The position numbers were made by a program, and so were the translations under genes. A stretch of 64,000 bases of DNA from Siphlonurus alternatus (Eukaryota > Arthropoda > Insecta > Ephemeroptera > Siphlonuridae), in assembly GCA_949825025.1 (NCBI GenBank), contig OX463780.1, positions 22,894,229 to 22,958,228 of the forward strand, read 5' to 3'. Position 1 is the first letter of the stretch, and every line of letters begins with the position of its first letter. This document shows, piece after piece, positions 24,864 to 36,733 of the stretch. Below the pieces are notes generated by a model. The model worked only from the letters and a program-made list of their open reading frames with translations. It did no database searches and had not been told where the DNA came from.

Positions 24864-25896
24864 AGTATTATTTTATGTAAAATGATAACATTGTTTTATT
24901 TTGTAAAGAGGTTTTACTGCACTATATAGATAGAAAGATGTTAGCAATGTTATTATGCGAAGGCGTGCACAAAAGGTAAAATAATAATTCTCAAGACAAG
25001 AAAATGTTTTCAACCTCGTGAGAGCTGCAGGCCGTTGCATGGTGAACGAAGAGGCAATGTTGTTGTGATAGTACACAAAATATGAAATATTTTCATATCA
25101 ATGTCGTGGGCAGGCAAATTCACGCAATCTTTCATCAAAAATAATTATTGGTTTGATATACTAAAAAAAAAAATTATCCTTAGGTCTTATAACTCTTTTA
25201 TTAACAAAACAAAAAATAAAACTTTTTTGACAGAAATATAAGTAATTAAATTTTTTTAAGCCCATATAACCTAATTCTCTAGCATAATAAATACTAGTAA
25301 AAATGTTTTTAGTTTCTCACGATCGTCTTTTATTAGAGAAGCGGTCAAAGTGAAAACGATGAGAATTTTGTTGCTTTTAAAACAATAAAGTAATCGATAG
25401 AGGTTTTTGCTTACATACGAATATAACAGGATTTCTATATATACAGTGGATTTGTTTTCTTAAAAAAGCATGAGAAAAATAAAATATCACGGAAATAAAA
25501 ACAAATAAAAATTTTGCATTAATTAATAATATTTATTATTTTACAAATTACAAATTTGAGAGAAATTTCGTATATAATATATTTTGCAACAAAAATACTA
25601 TTGTTATTTTTAAAGTGCATCAATATATAGTTTGACATTGAAAGGAACATAACATAATGTACAGGGGGCGTTGCTGGAAGTGTCGCCGAGGGTATTACGG
25701 ATGTATAAAACTAAACTTTAATCCAACAAAGTAAAACATCCTTTAGCTGAAATGTCTACAATTATAAACTCAGTCTTACAGTACTTCATTGTATGGGTCT
25801 AGGTATAGGTCAAGTCCGTGCATGCTCGGAGGCTGGGGCCGGTCCATTTCACGGTCCATCTGGGCTTGCAGTTGTGAGGAGTGGAGCCGCCCCCGA

Positions 25897-25911
25897 ACGC
25901 TAGGGGGCAGC
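25897..25911 (+). promoter_or_regulatory. CTCF-like site
   Basis: ACGCTAGGGGGCAGC differs from the conserved bilaterian CTCF core at two positions only, and its G-rich block and AGC tail are intact. Confidence 0.4.
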
Positions 25912-25973
25912 GTCACGCCGTGTCAGCCCCCCGTCAGCCCCCCTCTCCCCCTCCCGCCCCCGCTCTCACCCAG

Positions 25974-26036
25974 GCGGTCGTGTCAGCAAAGGTAGAAGGC
26001 AGGTAGGAAACACACCTGCAATGTACTCATCGCCAG
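25974..26036 (+). other. Candidate 63-nt exon
   Basis: An unusually strong pyrimidine tract ending TCTCACCCAG (AG at 25972-25973) precedes 63 nt that end in CATCGCCAG/GTAAGT, a consensus donor. One phase is open and includes RQVGNTPAMYSSP. It needs one base from the previous exon and leaves one base, so it can join 52042-52076 in frame. Product unrecognised. An alternative reading on the opposite strand is listed under rejections. Confidence 0.2.
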
Positions 26037-26110
26037 GTAAGTGTACTGGAGGTAGTGAGAACATCTCGTGACGTCACATGGAGAACATGCGAAGACAGGT
26101 CGGAAATAAT

Positions 26111-26739
26111 TTAATGTGTTTTAGATTCTTGTTTGTTTAAGGAACTGAATTGGACTAAATGCAGTCTCTTATAATAATATATAATTAAAATATGAATATT
26201 ATAGAAACTTTGTGTGCGTGTCATAAAGAAATTATTATTATGGTATTGTTATGTAAATAACTATAATTATTGTCTATCAATAATAAAGAGAAAATATAAT
26301 ATTTAAATTATTACACTAAAATGACATCTGACAAGATTATTAATATAATTATATTAATTATTATAACTTTTGGCAATAATATGTTCCATGATAATTTACA
26401 ATAATGGCTTTTTTCATTTAAAAAATTCATATTAACTATCTCAATCGAAGGGCCTATTATTAAAATTCAGAATCCATCATTCAATATATATAGATTATAT
26501 TAGAATATTGATGGAGCTACGACAAACTAGGCTAACTGCATAGTCTGCGTAAGCTAGCGTGATGTATTCAGTATAAAATAGTTCACTATACACCTTTTTC
26601 ACTTTACAGCCAAACTAACTTTGATTTGTAACCATATAAATTTTGAAATTTTGTCGGAAATACCACAGCAATACTATTGATTTTATATACAATATTTGTT
26701 AGTAAAACTGTTTATTATAAATAAAACTCTTTTACACAA
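26111..26739. other. AT-rich stretch
   Basis: No repeats, islands or frames of note. Confidence 0.5.
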
Positions 26740-26761
26740 TATTCCTCTCTGCAGGTATGAT
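26740..26761 (+). promoter_or_regulatory. Possible recursive (zero-length exon) splice site
   Basis: ATTCCTCTCTGCAG is followed directly by GTATGA (junction 26754/26755). Acceptor and donor are juxtaposed as in ratcheting sites that subdivide long introns in Drosophila. It lies on the same strand as the other plus-strand splice candidates. Juxtapositions like this can arise by chance. Confidence 0.2.
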
Positions 26762-26959
26762 ATTATATTAAGACCAGAAATGTGAAATTAATATCAATAT
26801 AGATTGCTATTCAATAAATTTTGTATTTTTGTTAATTGACGAAAAATATATTGATAATTTTATGCACTTTGCATCACTTGAAAACTTAAGAAATATAAAA
26901 CAGCGATAGATAATATAGAGAATATTCTGAAGTAAACAACTATTCTTGTATGTCATGAA

Positions 26960-27240
26960 AACTGCATCTACTGCAATGCAAGTGCATCTCTGAGTAGCCT
27001 GACAGCCCGGAGCGAGGCTGGCTTCGTCTGATCCGCCGCACCCCCTCCGTGTCGTGCGGTAATCAGATTATGACGCCCCCCCCCCCCTCCCACTGTGACA
27101 AGCCGAGCTAACACTATAGAACCAACCAAGCGCGAGCAAGCAAGCGACGTTTCAATTGTCCCTACTACTGCTGTTACTGAAGCCTCGCAAGCTATATAGG
27201 ATTTGTGTCTCAAAACTATAGCAGCAGCTGTAGATGGACA
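26960..27240. promoter_or_regulatory. GC-rich island with palindromic homeodomain site
   Basis: TAATCAGATTA at 27060-27070 is a perfect P3-type dimer site (TAATCNGATTA) of the kind bound cooperatively by Paired-class K50 homeodomains such as Otx, Gsc and Pitx relatives. A 12-C run follows at 27076-27087. The 92-codon minus frame is a composition effect. Confidence 0.4.
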
Positions 27241-28549
27241 TTTCAAAAAAAAAAAAAAAATTATATAATAATTTTAGACCCTTAGGGTCAAACTTCAGTA
27301 ATCACAGTTATTTGAGAAGCACCATACCGTTCAAATTTTAGTTAAAAAAAAAACTTTATTGCCTTTAGGGTTATTTTTTATATATAAAAAAACTTCTGGG
27401 TAAACTTTATATTGAACACTAACTTTTTAAAAAATTTAAACTATAACTACTTTTAAAACGTTCTAACCTTTCTTTCTATAAAAAGGCATTTAATTAAGTC
27501 AACTATAAGATTCTTTACACCATTTTTTTTAACTTTTATTTTTTATTATAATGTTGCTTTAAGGCATTTTATGAAGTATACATGTATATGTTCGCTAAAT
27601 CATTGTCATTTCTTTTTGCATAGAGTAAAAATTATATTTAATAATATAGTACTTAAAACTATCAAGCACCGGTAAATGATAATTATACGTACATGAATAT
27701 TATTTTATATTTTTTTCTGCATGATGGAAGTTCTTTGTCTAGAGGCAAATATTACTTTCTGTCTTCTTAACGAGAATAATAGTGTAAAATATAAAAAACA
27801 AAAACAAAAAAACATGTAATAATAATATATTCTTTCTGTTCGTTTTGTTTGTTGTTAGTACTGCTTGCTTCCCTAGAAACTTTTCTTCGACTCCACTTAA
27901 TGAGCATTGCAATTAGTACAAGACCATTAATATTTCTTAAATTACATACATTAACATATGAATGTAATTAATTGTTAGATGACAAACTAAATAATGGATT
28001 AAATTGTTTAAAAAAAATGTATTATAATTTCCTGTGTTGAATGTTGTTTATGTTGTTGTTTTTGACAAAAAAAAATCATAATTAAGTGTTGCTAATTTTT
28101 TTATTGAACAATTTTATAATATTGTAAAATACTAAGTAAATCACTTACGTTGTTATTATAACATAATTTTTTCTGAAGTAATTTTCATTTCTCTTGATTT
28201 ACTTCTAAAATGGTCTTTAATTAAATCATTGATATCAACATAACATTTTCATATAATTATAAATAATATTATGAACTATGCTTTCTTTAAAAATCCAATG
28301 GCAGATATTTATTGCATTATGTTAAGATAATTATTTATTTTCTTCATATTTCTTTATCAAATTGAAGTTGCTATACATTTTACATTACATTTTAACATAA
28401 AATTCAACACAAATATTTTTTATCCTATATACAAATCTGAAACTATATTTTATCTATTATCAAGTATAAATTTAAAAATAAACAGTACCATAATTTAGCA
28501 TTCTTATATAGTATGCATTTTGTAATCATGTTAGATCAATGTATCGAAT
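27241..28549. other. AT-rich stretch, nothing assignable
   Basis: 1.3 kb of AT-rich DNA with homopolymer runs; no features seen. Confidence 0.6.
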
Positions 28550-28810
28550 GATGGGCTAGCTGGTCTCCATGTCTCTTGCTGCAATGCTGGGTTTAACTGC
28601 GAGAGAAGAGAACCATTGCTGGGGGAGCGGGACCACGTAGGCACCCTCCCTCGCTCGCGGCCACCAGTTTAGCATGCTGCCCGCGTAGCCACCTTGTATC
28701 GATTTGGCAGCCGAGGCCTATAGCAGCCAAGCGAGCAGTCCGACTGTGCGTATATACGTCCCTCAGCAAAAGCAAGCTACCCATGGTCAATCTAAACTTA
28801 TCTTAGCAGT
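28550..28810. other. GC-rich island, no recognised gene
   Basis: Sharply bounded island with CAGC-rich sequence. The 65-codon minus frame has no recognisable motif. Candidate regulatory element. Confidence 0.4.
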
Positions 28811-29381
28811 CGAGTATTATACCAAGTGTATAGGATTTTGTATACTTTATGTATATATAGAGAATTTTCTAACTATTTATTAATAAAATTGTTGCAGTTT
28901 ATTTAAAATCACGTTCTCTTAAAACCATTATTTAATGAATTGTAAATGTTATAGATATTTTTGTTTACTTATCCATAATTAATGTGATATCCATATACAA
29001 TGCAGTGTGCAATAAAGGATTTTAAATTTAATTATATTTTCATTAAAAATAATACAAAAAAATCAATGAAAATGTGCAGACAGCAACTCAAATTTTTAAT
29101 TTTGAAATGCATACACAGCTTACAAAAATTCTTGTAAAATGTTACAAGTTCAAGCAAAAAATATACAAAAATTATTCATATTAGTAGCAAATTTTTAGTG
29201 AAAATGTTTTTGTTGTAAAATAAATTGTGAACTAGAAAAAAAATATTAAACGTAACAAGTAACAACATTTAATTAGTGTAAGTTTTATGTAATTATTTTG
29301 GGTGACTGGACATGAGAACAAGGAAAGTGACAAAAAATTAAAGTATAGAAATTTTATACTACAATTCATTAGTAATACTTG

Positions 29382-29389
29382 TGACGTCA
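29382..29389. promoter_or_regulatory. CRE TGACGTCA
   Basis: Perfect palindromic CRE in AT-rich DNA, 133 bp left of a second copy. Confidence 0.4.
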
Positions 29390-29520
29390 TACTTAATAAT
29401 ACTATTAATTAATATATTTTTCATTTGCTAAAATATCAAAATTTACTTCAATAATTTAATGCATCTCTCAAACATCCAATTTTAATTACACAAACGTAAT
29501 AAAACATAATTCTTGAGTAT

Positions 29521-29532
29521 CATGACGTCATG
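29521..29532. promoter_or_regulatory. Extended palindromic CRE CATGACGTCATG
   Basis: A 12-bp perfect palindrome containing TGACGTCA (29523-29530). It marks the left edge of a moderate-GC patch (29560-29740) without coding signal. Confidence 0.4.
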
Positions 29533-29760
29533 TTTTTTCTTGTTGGTCATCAGTATATTTTCCTCGTGAGAATATAACAGAGAGGTGAGCGTGCGCTTGT
29601 TGTTTGTGCCAAGTCACATAACGCAGTGTTAGCTAGATGTTCGGGCACTGTGCAATACACAGTACGTATGTCCCTATATAGCTATAACATGGCAGAAGGT
29701 TTGACCATTATAAAAGCCAAAGTGTTCCGGCTCGTTCTTCTAAATTAGTCCTATATTAGC

Positions 29761-31680
29761 CACCCTTCTTTTTTTCTAGTTTTTTTTCTCATTCATATTA
29801 TTTGTCAACCCCCACTAGGGAAAAATAACGTCAATTTTTGTTTTGTATTATTGTATGCAAGTAGAAACATAAAGATGCAAAATATAATAGTATAGTAAAA
29901 GCAGGATATAAAATACTTGTGTCATTTGTCCGTGTTGACAGTAAAAGTGGGAAGGGTGGGAGGTACCCCTTGTATAAGGGGTTACTATTCTATAAAACAC
30001 CCCCTTATATGACCATAACTTTTTTTTAGGGGATTTCGATCTGGTACCACCCCTTTTTTTTACCTAGTGGTCGTCAGATTAATTTTATCTTTTATATTAT
30101 AACCCCTATATATATATTTTCTCTCTAGTATTTTATAGAATAAAGTTTTTCAGAAGGTGTTAGCATAGAAAATTTCTCCCCTACCATCCCTTAATTTTAG
30201 TCCCAGTGTGACCATGTGTCCCCTCAATAGACTTGATAGAGAGAAGGGGGAGGGCACATTGATAGATGCCCTAAAGCCACACGCCATATCGGCCGTTGCA
30301 ATCCGGTCTACATTCTTTTGTTCCTAAATACACCCGCCCTTTATGAATTCAACTTTTATGAAAAAATAAATCGTCAAGCCTATGTTATTATAAAATTGTA
30401 TCAATTGTTCAATACAGTCTGTTACAATTATATCATTGAAATATCTTGAATTATTTCAAGTAAATTTTTCATAAAAAATAGTATATTTTTCTAATATTAA
30501 TAAGCCAAACACATACTTTCAATAAAATAATTGCTTTCAATTAAATAACTTCCAATTAATATTGATAACTATATAAGACAAATAAAACAAATTTAAGTTT
30601 GAACTTAACTTTTTTTAAATATTCATTATTCATTAATAATGTTCTTGGAATATACTAATCACGCCACATTTGAAACTATAGATAATGTAATGATATCAAA
30701 AAGAGTTAAATTTGTACAGTGAGAGAATACGCTCATTAATGTTTAACTCTATATAATTATCAACTAGCATATTTGCACCAATAACAATTAATCCCCACGA
30801 GTAAAGGTGTACACTGTTTTGGCTGAGATAGTAGAGAACAAAGCCTGCATTTGGCTGCACCTGATCGATTTGTGGGACACAATAAGGCTGATTATCGTAT
30901 CCGGTAACGTTGCAACATCGCAAATCTGTCACTACATGGCAAGTGACGGTCTGTTATCATGGTAATCTGCTGCACTAGCTACCTCGTATATACAACTCGA
31001 GACAGGCCAAACGTTACTCCTTCTCTCCTTGGGACGTTGTTTATCCAAGTGAGATACACTAATTAACTTTGGGAATGTTTAAGCCACCTCTCTCCACTAA
31101 AATTGAAAATATACTAGTTTTTCCATAGAACTGTAGTACCAGCAAATCAGGTTTGGATAACGTTATGATTATCTCTAGGTGTACCTACATGCATACAGCA
31201 AGCACCCCCTTCCATTGTACACCCCTTTAACACTACGTAATCGTATTGTGACGCTCAGTAATTGTCCCAGAATATATTACAGAGTATGCAGCGTCTGATT
31301 ATTCTGTACAGGTATATCATGTAGAATGAAAACCACACAATGATCAACGTATATATTGTTATAATAAATTCAGTTTTCATGTATTGTTATTATAATTTGA
31401 AGTCGTGTTTATTGTAAGTATTGATAACAGTATTACAAGCTTTTTCATGTTATGTACTCGAAGAATAATGGTTACTCAATGATTATTCACACAAAACATA
31501 TTGATATTTCATTATAAAAGACAATTAGTAACAAATAATGATAATAATTTGTTTGCTTCAAAAATTACTAAATCAATTAACACAATAAAATGGATATCAG
31601 AATTTTAATGAAAAAATAATTCATTTGAAAAGCAAAAATTTACATTATAATATATAATTTTAAATCTGACAAATATTCAG
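29761..31680. other. Mixed AT-rich and moderate-GC stretch, no gene
   Basis: 29940-30090 has C/G runs and inverted GGTACC strings (GGGAGGTACC and GGTACCACCC about 90 bp apart) but no clear transposon ends. 30180-30320 and 30830-31250 are moderate-GC patches without recognisable frames. A CTGTACAG/GTATAT junction near 31310 weakly resembles a recursive splice site. The remainder is AT-rich. Confidence 0.35.
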
Positions 31681-32010
31681 CCTGGCGGTTATGCAGCCGT
31701 TCGAACTACTGAACTATGCAGGTTGCCTAACCATCAGGGTAAGGTAGCTCAACCGGTCCAGCAGTATTATATAGAGAGTTGTGGCGTATTGGGGGTAACA
31801 GTCGCGTCTGACAGTTCGAGCCAGCATCACAGATCTATCGGCCCCGATCAATCAATCATCCTCCCCCCCCCCCCCCCTCGCGTCACTCGTCCTGCATTTC
31901 ACGCTCCAAACAAACCAAGCGGCGAGATTTCAGCTGCCTGCCTCTGTACTCCGTATAAACGTCAATATGATGTAGCAATAGCGGCCAATGTTTCACCGAC
32001 ATCGATGCTT
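31681..32010 (+). other. GC-richer island with tRNA-like head
   Basis: TAGCTCAACCGGTCCAGCA (31745-31763) is close to a tRNA D-arm and A box. About 50 nt later TCTGACAGTTCGAGCCAGCA (31807-31826) resembles a T-arm. The acceptor stem does not pair, so this is a SINE or tRNA pseudogene rather than a gene. A 15-C run lies at 31863-31877. A 132-codon plus frame (31723-32121) crosses all this and is not protein-like. Confidence 0.4.
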
Positions 32011-32469
32011 TCATGTTTTCTCGTTATGACCCGAGCTTTGTTTTCAAATAAAAGTTTCACAAGAATCGGATGTAACCGAAGTTTTTTCTACTATTATTTC
32101 AAACTCGAAGTTTTTATATAAGCACTACGATGTTAATAAAAAAAAAAAAATGCGTATTTTCAGAATTTAAAAGACTTGTGAAGGTGGAAAAACGGCATTT
32201 CCACACACAAAAAAATGTGTTAATTTATAATTTAACCTAAGCAGTGATCGGTTGCAAAGATATAATGAAACAAAATCACTAATTATTACAATATTTCACT
32301 TAAATAAAAAAAATTGTATATAAGTTAATTGAAAAGCTTGACCAAATACTATAATAAGGGTTCTATTTCCCAACAAATTCTAGATTTCCTTTATTACTTT
32401 ATATCTCAATTGAAATAAATCGAATACAAAAGCCAGTTACAATAATTATTATTAGCTATTAAATTGCTT

Positions 32470-32720
32470 AATGTGTTACATTTAAGTACAACATTGACTG
32501 TCGATTCTCCCACGGTTTGCCATTAAATCTGACTTGATATATAAATCTCCTCCTCGCTGCAGCAAAAGGATAAGCCTGCACGTGGCAATATCCGCCTCTT
32601 TTCACAATGGGGGGTTGATTCGTTGACGTCACAAACCGGAAGTGATCTTCTCTCACTTACTTCCGATTTACTTCTCCATAGCATCGTTTATCTTGTCAAA
32701 TCTTCATCCCCTATCTAGAT
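32470..32720. promoter_or_regulatory. CRE/ETS composite, promoter-like
   Basis: Perfect CRE at 32624-32631, then ACCGGAAGTG (ETS consensus) at 32635-32644 and an inverted ETS core ACTTCCG at 32659-32665: three sites in 42 bp. CRE plus ETS pairs are typical of TATA-less housekeeping promoters. CACGTG lies near 32579-32584. No downstream gene is identified. Pyrimidine-rich AT DNA follows (32721-33370). Confidence 0.35.
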
Positions 32721-33393
32721 AGAAACTTCAATTCCTTCCTTTTATACTTTATTGTTCATTCCTGCCTGCTCTTATATACTCATAGAAATCATAGTGATGA
32801 GAAATATCTAAGGTTACACATTATACTATGATCTCTTCATTTAGTATTATATAGATGATGTGGAATGTACGAATGCATTCATCTCATTTCTCACTCCCTT
32901 CTCTAACCCTATCATCTATCTCTTCATTTTAACCCCCTTAGTGAGAGTTAAACTCATTCTCACACTGTGAAGCCTCATTGCTTCGAGCTCAATGCTTGCC
33001 GCTGCAGTTTAATTCTACTAAGGGATGATGAAAACATATATAGAGTTCATTTTTCTCATTAATTTTCTCTCATTCTCTCTCATCATCTTTTCTAATTCAC
33101 TTCTGTAATATAACTTAATAGAGAAATATATGAGATGAATACATAAATATAATGGGAAAATCTTTGTGTTTTCGTGTTAATTAGATTATATGTAGTGTTA
33201 TAATATTTAATCTTCTAATTTAAATATATATATTTTTTTAATTTTATATGACAGTTTTTAAGATTAAATTATATTATTTTAAAATATAATTTATTTAACG
33301 TGTATTTATTTTTATCAACATAAAATTCAGGTGTCATTATCATTCATGTCTTAATTTCTCAACACTAATTATCACTTTGTATGTTTACACATT

Positions 33394-33681
33394 ATGGGTG
33401 ACAGACAGCAAGTATATGTTTTGATACTGGCAATCAGCTGTGTAGTATTTCCGCCCGCTTGCAACACTGCGCGATATACGCCCTGTAACACCACCACACC
33501 TGATATATACGACGTAACAGAAAGGCCCCTAGCGATTGTCGCCACTGTATCAGACACGGGAAAGGTGTTAGCAAAACCGTCACACCCGAATATGAACCAC
33601 CATATTATACCTGGCACCTGCGTACGTGTATGTATACTACCTGAATATAGAGGCGCGATATCAACCCTATCTACAATATAG
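33394..33681 (+). CDS. Possible small secreted protein, unrecognised
   Basis: ATG at 33394 opens 95 codons ending TAG at 33679. The start (MGDRQQVYVLILAISCVVF) has a charged tip followed by a hydrophobic core, as in a signal peptide, with possible cleavage around residues 20-25. The rest has four Cys in a C-x7-C ... C-x3-C arrangement, few aromatic residues and no long hydrophobic segment, which would suit a small exported peptide. AATAAA at 33727-33732 could serve polyadenylation. Against it: the opposite strand is also open, the region is one of many GC islands, and no homologue comes to mind. Single exon if real. Confidence 0.22.
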   Translation: MGDRQQVYVLILAISCVVFPPACNTARYTPCNTTTPDIYDVTERPLAIVATVSDTGKVLAKPSHPNMNHHIIPGTCVRVCILPEYRGAISTLSTI

Positions 33682-33689
33682 TGCGTGAT

Positions 33690-34500
33690 GTAACTGTCAA
33701 GTTGAACTCAATTTTTAATTTAATCAAATAAAAATGTACAGTATTCTTACTCTGTATAACACAAATTAGTAACTTTTTTGTATTATATTGATGTTGTAAT
33801 TTAATGCAGTTCCACAGGTTCCAATTTCACATACACACAAAAATGTTCGTTCCAAGTCTTAAATTCCTAATATAAATCCATATTGCTATGTGTACCAAAT
33901 GTCCACCTGATTATCACACCCTATCAGTTTTTGCACCTGCTTCAACTGTTCTAAGCTACGCACCTGCTGTATTGGAGCGATCAAAAAATGATTGTAATTT
34001 GAAAGGACACAAAATATATATGTATACAGTATCTTAAAATTGACCTTAAGAGCAATGTGCCATCTCCTAATATTTCTCTGGCAACGTCCGGTTATACAAT
34101 TTATTTATCTTTTTGAATGACAATGTATAAAAAATTTTAAACCTTTGCAGAGAGTTATGAGAATATAATTTTATTATTTTTGGAAATTCTAAGTCAGAAC
34201 TGCATGCAAAGTCCATTAAGAAATTTCATGATTTGGAGGATTTTAAATAGTTTAATTGTGCAAACACGAGAGCTGAAAGTATAAGTACAAAAAATTGACA
34301 TTCTCCATTGCTTACATAAAAATTTAATTTTTGTAAAGAAATGTGTATAGTTTTTCCCCCCTCCAACACTCCATATATTTTTATCAAAAGATCAGAGTGA
34401 AGAAGAATTTGATTATATACGAAATAAATTTTACGGCATAGATTTAATATTTTTTTAGAACGGTACAATATCAGTGTATCGTTATGTTGGATATTTTTCT
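33690..34500. other. AT-rich stretch
   Basis: No features. A lysine/leucine-rich minus frame near 34226-34468 follows base composition. Confidence 0.5.
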
Positions 34501-34740
34501 TGATCGACTGTGAACTTCAAAGCGACGTATATATACGGGGGAGGTGACTAATGCGGCTGACTGAGGGGTTGCACGCAGCTCGGGGGGATGGGCTCATCCA
34601 TATTCAGCAGGCGGCCTGCGGACACCCTGTAGACAGACGGGGGGGATGTGTAGGCAGGCAGCGTCTGGTGCAGCAACCGCACTGTTTGGTGTGGCACCTG
34701 TGTAGCTCTGGTGCATGTCCTCTCAAAAATATCACTGTAG
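34501..34740. other. GC-rich island, no recognised gene
   Basis: Contains two G runs and GGCAGGCAGC-type sequence. A 78-codon plus frame continues into AT-rich DNA and is not protein-like. Candidate regulatory island. Confidence 0.35.
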
Positions 34741-36500
34741 AAATCAAAATTTCTTCATTTTTGTTCATTTGGAATTTAGTCTTGTAATTAATAGATTTCT
34801 TATTTCAATCATTTGTCATTGGTGTACGCAATATTAGGTAATTCTAACTATATAGGAAAATAAAACATCAAAATTTTAGAATACTTCAAATATTCATAAA
34901 TTTTTAATTTTTATTTAATTAATAATAAAAATAAAGAAAACATTTTTCAAGTATTATCAAATTAATTACAAGCAGGTTAATACAAGAAAAGATTAGTGTG
35001 CAATTAAACCATATTGTCGTTGCGACTACAAAAAATTTAAATACTTATTAAAAAATCATTTGTATTGGAGTTAATTAACCTGAAATGTATTTAAAGAAAT
35101 CTCTAAAATTAAATGTTGAATACAAGCATCAAAATCTACATTAAATTAAATCAATAATCTCAGAAGTAAGCAATTATTATTGTCAACAAGTCAAATTATT
35201 AATTATAATATTTTTTGAGTTGAGAAAAACAATGTCATTTAAAAACAAGAAAACATTTAAAAGAATAAAAATTATTGAAGCCATTGTAAGAGCTTATATA
35301 GCTGATGGTGTGATGTTAAAAAAACAAGCGACGTAATGTTATATTAAGAGTAGTGAGAGATATTTCTTGTGAGCCATTATGACATCAACACCTGTAACCT
35401 GCCGTAGCCACAGAGGTACAGCATAACAAGTTAAGCCGCACACTTTGAATATTCATGTGGTGGTGACAAATAGAGCCTCCTCCTCCATCGCCGAGCTGTT
35501 TACCTCCAGAGATATTACGAGCTGCTGCTGCTGCATGGAGAAACACACTGAATTAAGAACGTCGTACAACTAAGCTCTCAACTTCTTACCCCAGTTTTAA
35601 TAATTTTCTACACTTAAAATACTTTCAATCTTCTACCGGATATAATTATAAAAGTATAAGATTTTCTTTGTTTATTAACCTTTATAGAGTAATCAATTTT
35701 CAAGTATGAATATTTTCAAAGTTTCAAAATAAAAATTATTTGGATAATAACATCAACTTGTACTTCCATTTACTTCAATTTATTAATTTAACTGTATCTT
35801 ATAGCACGTGAATATACTTTAAAAATATATAAATAATTAATTTTTTTTTAGTGTTACATTATTCAAATTTTAAAGTTAATATAATATTTTACAAGCATAA
35901 TAAAACAAGGATAAAGATCATAATTAAAAAGTGAGAGGGTTAAAGTGAGACCACATGCAGAGTTAAATTTTGCATAATTATATTTAAATAAATAATCCAC
36001 CTTTGACCTTATATCTCTCTAATTCGCACCTGACCTAAAATATTATTGATAAATTCTTTCATGCAACTTGTATAGTACAATGAGTAATGGACGTCAGGTC
36101 ATAAATCTAACGTACTTCGTCAAATCAAAAAGCATGACGTCAACACAAGAAATCAATTTATCAGACTGACGTAATGTTATACTGTAACCTCGGAACACTT
36201 AGAATGTTACTGGAAGGTTTGTTGAAAATGCAGCTCTAACGGTAAGATATAACGATATGTAAAAATGATTTTGGGGAGGCAAAAATACCTCCCAGTTATT
36301 AATCCCCATAGTTCAAGTTCTCGTTGGTCTCCATGTACTGCGTAACAATTTGCCCACAAACAATTAACTTACGACATTTGTTTTAAATACTTTGAGTTGT
36401 GTAACCATGTTTTGCATGTATAATACTTTGATAGACGTGTCCAAATACTTCTTCACCGATCTATATAATGTATCCCAAATATATTTTCCATACCTGCAGA
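34741..36500. other. AT-rich stretch with an island at 35390-35560 and a CRE
   Basis: The island carries TTTGAATATTCATG (near 35443-35456, POU-like), GAGCTGTTTACC (forkhead-like GTTTAC) and a CTG repeat. A perfect CRE lies at 36135-36142. Otherwise AT-rich. Confidence 0.35.
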
Positions 36501-36511
36501 GACTAGTGTTA

Positions 36512-36733
36512 AGGCGGATTCACATGGCGATTTTTATCATGCGACGCGACGCGAATAATGCGCACTTGCTGTGACATCCATTGGCGGCCATATTTGGCGA
36601 TTAAAAAAAAGAGCATCGCAATTAACGCGAATTCACTGCCTCACAACCTGGCGAATTCGCTCGCCGCATAGGATTTCACAGCTTGTGTAACAAAATCGCG
36701 TCGCATCGCCGTTGTTGCCATCTGAATTCGCCT
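36512..36733. mobile_element. MITE, family D, PIF/Harbinger-like
   Basis: 222 bp with terminal inverted repeats AGGCGGATTCACATGGCGAT / AGGCGAATTCAGATGGCAAC (16 of 20 identical), continuing into ATGCGACGCGACGCGA against GATGCGACGCGA. It is flanked by TTA on both sides (36509-36511 and 36734-36736). A 3-bp TTA duplication is typical of PIF/Harbinger transposition. The interior is rich in GCGA and lacks coding capacity. Single copy in the window. Confidence 0.8.

Larger units (their letters stand above)
25641..26110. promoter_or_regulatory. GC-rich island with CTCF-like sites and a CRE
   Basis: A 470-bp island holding ACGCTAGGGGGCAGC (25897-25911), which matches 13 of 15 positions of the CTCF core CCACTAGGGGGCAGC. 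A weaker CTCF-like TGTACAGGGGGCGTT lies at 25658-25672 and a perfect CRE at 26069-26076. A long C/T-rich tract (25926-25970) precedes the candidate exon at 25974-26036. Read as a candidate insulator or promoter; binding is inference. Confidence 0.45.

Noticed and set aside
25776..25930. Minus-strand terminal-exon-like frame ending LDPYNEVL in the CTCF island
   Set aside because: Composition looks protein-like and a CCCCCTAG acceptor precedes it. However, the opposite strand is equally open and has stronger splice signals, and nothing identifies the product.
29810..30075. Possible transposon ends (CACTAGGGAAAAAT versus ACCTAGTGG) around a GC patch
   Set aside because: Similarity is short and interrupted, with no target duplication and no second copy.
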